DNA of 64,000 nucleotides, taken from Rahnella victoriana (GTDB taxonomy: Bacteria > Pseudomonadota > Gammaproteobacteria > Enterobacterales > Enterobacteriaceae). Position 1 is the first letter of the stretch; every line of letters starts with the position of its first letter. The notes below the pieces were generated by a model, which saw only the letters and a list, made by a program, of their open reading frames with translations, did not search any database and was not told the origin of the DNA. Location of the stretch: positions 114,528-178,527 of the forward strand of contig NZ_SJOJ01000011.1 of assembly GCF_004330295.1 (NCBI RefSeq), written 5' to 3'. Below are positions 59,654 to 64,000 of the stretch, piece after piece. The position numbers were made by a program, and so were the translations under genes.

Positions 59654-60826
59654 ATGGCGCGGACTACACGGCCCCTCACCCACACCGAAGTACAAAAAGC
59701 CAAAGCCACCGATAAAGACCTCACCTTACATGACGGTGACGGACTCTTTCTCCTGGTCAAGACCACCCGCTACCAGGTGCCTGGCACGTCAAAACGCACC
59801 ATGATCAGCCTTGGTGCTTATCCTGCTCTTTCACTGGCTGATGCCAGAGAAGTGCGTGCAGAGAAGCTTGCGATGTTAGTCAAAGGAATAGACCCGCAAG
59901 CAAGAGCTGTTGAAGAAGCAGAGAAGCTCCAAATCGCTCAGGAAAGCATCTTCGTCAATGTTGCACGTAAATGGTTCGAGCTGAAACAAAGTCATGTCAG
60001 TGCTGACCACGCTAAGGATATCTGGCGTTCTATTGAGAAAGACATCTTACCCAGTATTGAAAATGTTCCTGTTCAGGAGCTGAAAGCACGCACTTTGATT
60101 CAAGTGTTGGAACCAATCAAAGCGCGGGGAGCATTGGAAACGGTCAGGCGACTAGTTCAGCGCATCAATGAGATCATGATTTATGCGGTGAATGTTGGAC
60201 TGATTGAGGCAAATCCAGCTTCAGGTATAGGTAATGCTTTCGAACGTCCGAAGAAGCAGCACATGCCTACAATTCGCCCCGAAGAACTGCCCAAGCTAAT
60301 GCGCACCATTTCTATGAGCAACCTGTCTATACCAACCCGCTGCCTGCTTGAATGGCAGCTACTGACACTAATACGCCCTGCCGAAGCATCCGCAACAGTC
60401 TGGTCAGAGATCGATATAGAGAATAAGCAGTGGTGTATTCCGGCAGAACGTATGAAGGCAAAGCGTGATCATATAGTCCCTCTATCAGAACAAGCTTTAG
60501 AACTGCTAGAAATCATGCGTCCCATTAGTGGTAATCGTCAGTACGTTTTCCCTAGCAGAAATGATCCACGTAAGCCTATGAACAGCCAAACAGCTAATGC
60601 GGCATTAAAACGTATAGGTTATGGTGGAAAACTGGTCGCTCATGGGTTACGTTCTTTAGCAAGTACGGCAATGAATGAAGCTGAGTTTAATGCAGATGTC
60701 ATAGAAGCTGCTTTAGCTCACAGTGATAAGAATGAAGTCAGACGTGCTTACAATAGATCAACATATTTAGAACAAAGAGTGTTATTAATGTACTGGTGGG
60801 GAAACTATACCAGAAAATGTATGTGA
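59654..60826 (+). CDS. P4-type tyrosine recombinase (integrase)
   Basis: 390 aa. The N-terminal DUF4102 arm-binding domain has PLTHTEVQKAKATDKDLTLHDGDGLFLLVK and SLGAYPALSLADAREVRAEK. The catalytic domain has Arg241 (LIRPAEA), Lys268 or Lys270 (RMKAKRDH), His330 and Arg333 (HGLRS), His356 (LAHSDKN) and the nucleophile Tyr366 (RAYNR). All catalytic residues are present. Around residues 36-40 the family segment with KLWxFRY is missing (VKTTRYQVPGT), which looks like a short in-frame deletion. I chose the ATG at 59654 with GGAAG upstream over an earlier start inside the repeat array. It directs integration at ssrA. Confidence 0.88.
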   Translation: MARTTRPLTHTEVQKAKATDKDLTLHDGDGLFLLVKTTRYQVPGTSKRTMISLGAYPALSLADAREVRAEKLAMLVKGIDPQARAVEEAEKLQIAQESIFVNVARKWFELKQSHVSADHAKDIWRSIEKDILPSIENVPVQELKARTLIQVLEPIKARGALETVRRLVQRINEIMIYAVNVGLIEANPASGIGNAFERPKKQHMPTIRPEELPKLMRTISMSNLSIPTRCLLEWQLLTLIRPAEASATVWSEIDIENKQWCIPAERMKAKRDHIVPLSEQALELLEIMRPISGNRQYVFPSRNDPRKPMNSQTANAALKRIGYGGKLVAHGLRSLASTAMNEAEFNADVIEAALAHSDKNEVRRAYNRSTYLEQRVLLMYWWGNYTRKCM

Positions 60827-60851
60827 CTCTTAATTTGGCTAAGGATGATCA

Positions 60852-62030
60852 ATGGTTACCTCGATACATAACCCCGATAGATACATGTTTGATCTTCGGC
60901 AAATTGTTACAAATGGCAGAAAAAAAATAGGGATACTTATCGGCGCAGGTGCTCCAGTAAGTATAAATATTGGTGAAGAAGGTGAATACATACCATTAAT
61001 CCCAAATATAGAAGGATTAACTGTAAAAGTTAGAGAGCGTTTAAACGAAAGTGAAAATGCTATTTTTACGAACATATCCAACAAGTCAAAAGATTTTAAT
61101 CTAGAAAAGCTTTTATCTGAAGTTCGTACTTTAGCTGATGTGATTGGTGAGCATGTTGTATATGGCACTAACGCAGTTGGTTTTAAATCACTTGAGATAT
61201 CAATTTGCAAAGCAATAAAAGAGGTTGTAAGCAAACAACTTCCTAAAGGAGCCAACCCATACTCCGAACTTGTGTCATGGATTAATGGAATAAATAGAGT
61301 TCATGGAGTTGAGATATTTACTACTAATTATGATTTGTTATGTGAAGATGCCTTAGAACGGTCTCAAACTCCATACTTCGATGGTTTCACCGGTTCCAGA
61401 AATGCATTTTTCGATCCATCGAGTATTTCAACAAATGATCTTCCCCCCCGCTGGGTTAGATTGTGGAAATTACATGGTTCTATTGGGTGGAAGCTTGATG
61501 ATAATGGCCAGGTTATACGAGTTCCTGAATGTGAAGAGTCATCTATGGTTTATCCATCACATATTAAGTACACTCAGACACAAGCAGCTCCATTTTCATC
61601 ATTATTTGAAAGATTAAAAAATTTTCTAATGGAGCCTGATACCTTATTGTTGACTACTGGGTTCTCATTTGCAGATGCTCACATTTCTTCAAAAATTAGT
61701 GAGTGTCTATCTGCAAATCCAACAAGTGCTGTCATTGCATTTCAATTTAAAGATGTAGAGCATGAAATTGATGCAACAAATCTTGCATTAAAGAATCCTA
61801 ATTTAAGCGTTTATTGTAAAAACGGCGCAGTCATAAACTCAATAAGTGCAAAATGGAAGACGGGTGAACTTCCGACCAAAAATTGGGAATCAGTAAGAAA
61901 AGAGTATTTAAAAGAGAATCGATTTATTCTAGGTGATTTTAAATTTCTAGCGAGATTCTTAGCAATCGCTGGGGGTGAAGTTACGAGTCAATCAATTAAT
62001 GAATCTCAAGAAGAGGGTGATAAAAAATGA
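60852..62030 (+). CDS. SIR2-domain protein, NADase component of a SIR2-HerA defence system
   Basis: 392 aa. The SIR2 fold is shown by IGILIGAGAPVS (residues 26-37), the NAD-site Asn159 in FTTNYDLLCED, the catalytic His208 in WKLHGSIGW and TTGFSFADAHI. There is no CxxC pair, so it lacks the zinc ribbon of deacetylases and is of the NADase type. The C-terminal part is unassigned and charged. AAGGA lies six bases before the start, 25 bp after the integrase. Its stop overlaps the next ATG by 4 bp. In known SIR2-HerA systems, infection triggers NAD+ loss. Confidence 0.85.
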   Translation: MVTSIHNPDRYMFDLRQIVTNGRKKIGILIGAGAPVSINIGEEGEYIPLIPNIEGLTVKVRERLNESENAIFTNISNKSKDFNLEKLLSEVRTLADVIGEHVVYGTNAVGFKSLEISICKAIKEVVSKQLPKGANPYSELVSWINGINRVHGVEIFTTNYDLLCEDALERSQTPYFDGFTGSRNAFFDPSSISTNDLPPRWVRLWKLHGSIGWKLDDNGQVIRVPECEESSMVYPSHIKYTQTQAAPFSSLFERLKNFLMEPDTLLLTTGFSFADAHISSKISECLSANPTSAVIAFQFKDVEHEIDATNLALKNPNLSVYCKNGAVINSISAKWKTGELPTKNWESVRKEYLKENRFILGDFKFLARFLAIAGGEVTSQSINESQEEGDKK

Positions 62031-63808
62031 GCAAATCAACCTCTATAGGTAATGTTATTTCCATATCAAGCTCATCTATAATATTAAGATTATCTAGTAA
62101 GGTCAGCTCAGGTTTACTTGTTCTAGAGGGCAGAACTCATAAAGTTGGTCAAGTAGGAAGTTTTATCCGAATACCTCAAGGATATAATGATTTGTACGGC
62201 GTTATTGCTGCTAGTAATGAGTCTTCATTGATTGATGAGTTCGATGGCATACAATCTGATAGAAGATTGTTAACTGTTGAACTCATTGGGGAAAGTTCTG
62301 GTGGCTTTTTTGAACGCGGTATCAGTCAGTATCCATCGGTTAACGATGAAGTTCATTTAGTAATGGATAAGGACTTAGCAGCTATATATGGTGACCAAGG
62401 TCATAATATGGTTAGTATCGGAAAATTATCTAGTTCTGAGAGTATAGATGTTAACATTGATATTGATAAACTAGTAACAAGGCATTCTGCGATTTTGGGG
62501 TCAACTGGTTCAGGAAAATCAACTAGTGTTTCGAGTATTCTACGCTCAATAAGTAATAATTCACACACTGAGCGAAGCTCTGCAAGAATAATACTTATAG
62601 ATATCCATGGTGAATACTCCTCTGCCTTAAAGGATATTTCGAAAACCTTTTCAATTGAACCAAAAGTTAGTGAAGAAAAGTTAGTTATTCCTTACTGGGC
62701 AATTTCGCCTGACAAATTGATTGATTTTTTATTCGGGAATATCAACGAGACAAGTAAAAATATTATATTCGAAATGATTACCGAGCAAAAAAAACATTTC
62801 TCTAAAGTTAATAATATTGATATTGATGAAAATAAAATAACAACTTATTCACCTATACCATTTGATCTAAAAAAAATTTGGTACGAACTCTGCTACAATG
62901 ACACAGTTACATTCTTAGATGAAGATAAAACCCAACCTGCTTATAAAGACGACCAAAAAGGTGATAGTAAACAGCTAGTCCCGCCTAAATTTTTACCGCC
63001 AAACCCAGGCACTAAGCCTCCTAATAAAGGTGGGGGACACGTGCTTACTCGGAATTTAGAACAAATGAGGTCGCGGTTATTAGATAATCAATTTTCTTTT
63101 TTCCTATCCCCAGATGACTACATTCCTGGTGATGATGGAAAAATCAATAAGGATTTAAACTCCCTTACAAATAGTTGGATTGGTCATGATAAATCTATAT
63201 CCATCATTGATCTCTCAGGAATGCCTTCCACCCAATTAGATATGTTACTTGGATCGATTTTGGATATTATTTTTGAAGCATCTATTTGGGGAAGAAACCT
63301 TAATATTGGCATGAAAAAAAGGCCCGTTCTTCTTGTTCTTGAAGAAGCGCATAGATATTTATCTGTTAAAGAAGAGGGACTTTCAAAGTTTATGGTTCAA
63401 CGGATCGCGAAAGAAGGCAGAAAGTTTGGTGTTGGTGCTATGATTGTTAGTCAAAGACCCTCAGAAATCGATGAAACAATTTTATCCCAGTGCGGGACAC
63501 TTTTTGCTCTCAGGCTAAGTAACTCTAATGATAGGTCTAGAGTGAAATCTGCAATGTCTGATGGCCTAAGTGCACTAATCGATAGCCTTCCAATATTACG
63601 CACTGGAGAGGCTATTATCATCGGCGAAGCAACAAAATTACCATCTCGATGTAAAATAAAACTTCCTCCTGAAGGATTTTATCCTGACAGCGCAGATCCA
63701 CAGGTATCTATTTCGTGGGGCGAGGAAAATGTGGATACAGAGGATGATTACATACCCTTAATTAAAGCTTGGCGTAAAACAAAACCCTTAAAAGATGAGG
63801 AAATATAA
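62027..63808 (+). CDS. HerA-like hexameric ATPase, partner of SIR2
   Basis: 593 aa. The N-terminal HAS-barrel-like part is followed by Walker A GSTGSGKST (residues 158-166), LIDIHGEYSS and, after a proline-rich linker (residues 319-337), Walker B LVLEEAHRY with Glu440. Then come VSQRPSEID and TLFALRL. HerA/FtsK-type ATPases form hexameric rings. In SIR2-HerA (Nezha) the ring binds SIR2 and may also act as a nuclease or translocase. It overlaps both neighbours (4 bp and 1 bp), so all three genes form one operon. It is AT-rich. Confidence 0.85.
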   Translation: MSKSTSIGNVISISSSSIILRLSSKVSSGLLVLEGRTHKVGQVGSFIRIPQGYNDLYGVIAASNESSLIDEFDGIQSDRRLLTVELIGESSGGFFERGISQYPSVNDEVHLVMDKDLAAIYGDQGHNMVSIGKLSSSESIDVNIDIDKLVTRHSAILGSTGSGKSTSVSSILRSISNNSHTERSSARIILIDIHGEYSSALKDISKTFSIEPKVSEEKLVIPYWAISPDKLIDFLFGNINETSKNIIFEMITEQKKHFSKVNNIDIDENKITTYSPIPFDLKKIWYELCYNDTVTFLDEDKTQPAYKDDQKGDSKQLVPPKFLPPNPGTKPPNKGGGHVLTRNLEQMRSRLLDNQFSFFLSPDDYIPGDDGKINKDLNSLTNSWIGHDKSISIIDLSGMPSTQLDMLLGSILDIIFEASIWGRNLNIGMKKRPVLLVLEEAHRYLSVKEEGLSKFMVQRIAKEGRKFGVGAMIVSQRPSEIDETILSQCGTLFALRLSNSNDRSRVKSAMSDGLSALIDSLPILRTGEAIIIGEATKLPSRCKIKLPPEGFYPDSADPQVSISWGEENVDTEDDYIPLIKAWRKTKPLKDEEI

Positions 63809-64000
63809 TGCAAAGAGTCAATGTTGTTTCGTCTAACATATTATCTATTGGCTACGATCCAAACACAGATACTTTGGAAATTGAGTTTTTAAATGGCGGT
63901 ATTTATGAATACTATAATGTCTCACAAGATATTCATATTGAATTGATGAATTTATCCAGGCAAACTATTTTTTCAGACTGTAACTTTTATTCACTTCTTT
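63808..64000 (+). CDS. KTSC-domain protein, third gene of the SIR2-HerA operon (cut by window edge)
   Basis: At least 64 codons, open to the window end. It begins MQRVNVVSSNILSIGYDPNTD and continues LEIEFLNGGIYEYYNVSQDI, which fits the KTSC domain with its central YxY (YEY). The typical tail SxGxYFNxxI is changed to SRQTIFSDCNFYSL. KTSC is named for a C-terminal domain of some lysyl-tRNA synthetases and has been suggested to bind RNA; its function is unknown. The start overlaps the HerA stop by one base (TAATG), so it is translationally coupled. Confidence 0.72.
   Translation, partial: MQRVNVVSSNILSIGYDPNTDTLEIEFLNGGIYEYYNVSQDIHIELMNLSRQTIFSDCNFYSLL

Larger units (their letters stand above)
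59464..64000 (+). mobile_element. Left end of a genomic island inserted at ssrA
   Basis: Starts right after the tmRNA gene. It contains a terminator, a four-copy repeat, a P4-type integrase and an AT-rich three-gene defence operon. The composition changes from the GC-balanced backbone to clearly AT-rich from about 60.8 kb on. The right end lies outside the window. Confidence 0.8.

Overview
The window reads as chromosome of an enterobacterium. Almost every housekeeping gene can be aligned by eye with its Escherichia coli counterpart, with the same motifs and near-identical lengths, and the tmRNA encodes the enterobacterial tag ANDENYALAA. Gene content and divergence suggest Yersiniaceae or a relative such as Rahnella or Serratia. 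That placement is inference, because no 16S rRNA is present.

Layout. (1) 1-11.3 kb: phosphate regulator phoRB, the SbcCD nuclease, a NitT/TauT-type ABC transporter, mak, rdgC and ppnP. This follows the E. coli phoB-rdgC order, with the transporter between sbcC and mak. (2) 11.5-26.7 kb: a more variable stretch. It holds an AroM-DUF1177-OPT-transporter cluster with an IclR regulator, aroL, two methyltransferases, a DUF1471 periplasmic protein, a DUF808 membrane protein, an XRE regulator, a GNAT enzyme, a sulfurtransferase, a fatty-acid desaturase paired with a PhnD-like protein, glucose-1-phosphatase and PagP. (3) 27-59.5 kb: the conserved purL-to-ssrA block: purL, mltF, tadA, pgpC, murPQ/murR, yfhL, acpS-pdxJ-recO-era-rnc-lepB-lepA, rseCBA-rpoE, nadB, trmN6, srmB, grcA, ung, grpE, nadK, recN, bamE, rnfH-ratA, smpB and ssrA. 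(4) 59.5-64 kb: the left end of a genomic island at the 3' end of ssrA. It has a P4-type tyrosine recombinase, then an AT-rich operon of a SIR2-domain protein, a HerA-like ATPase and a KTSC-domain gene that runs off the window.

How the genes work together. Region 3 joins envelope stress (RpoE with RseA/B/C), membrane protein maturation (LepB, BamE), cell-wall recycling (MltF, MurP/MurQ/MurR), translation quality control (SmpB-tmRNA, LepA, RatA) and repair (RecO, RecN, Ung). Several classic control sites are readable: a Pho box at phoB, a PurR box at purL, an FNR box at grcA, a sigma-32 promoter at grpE, three LexA boxes at recN, a TrpR-like operator at aroL, a candidate RNase III autoregulatory hairpin upstream of rnc, and a short overlapping leader ORF (rseD-like) upstream of rpoE.

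The most interesting part is the right-hand island. SIR2-HerA pairs are a known anti-phage NADase system. Here the pair is followed by a tightly coupled KTSC gene and sits 25 bp behind the integrase. I do not know of a described role for KTSC in this system.
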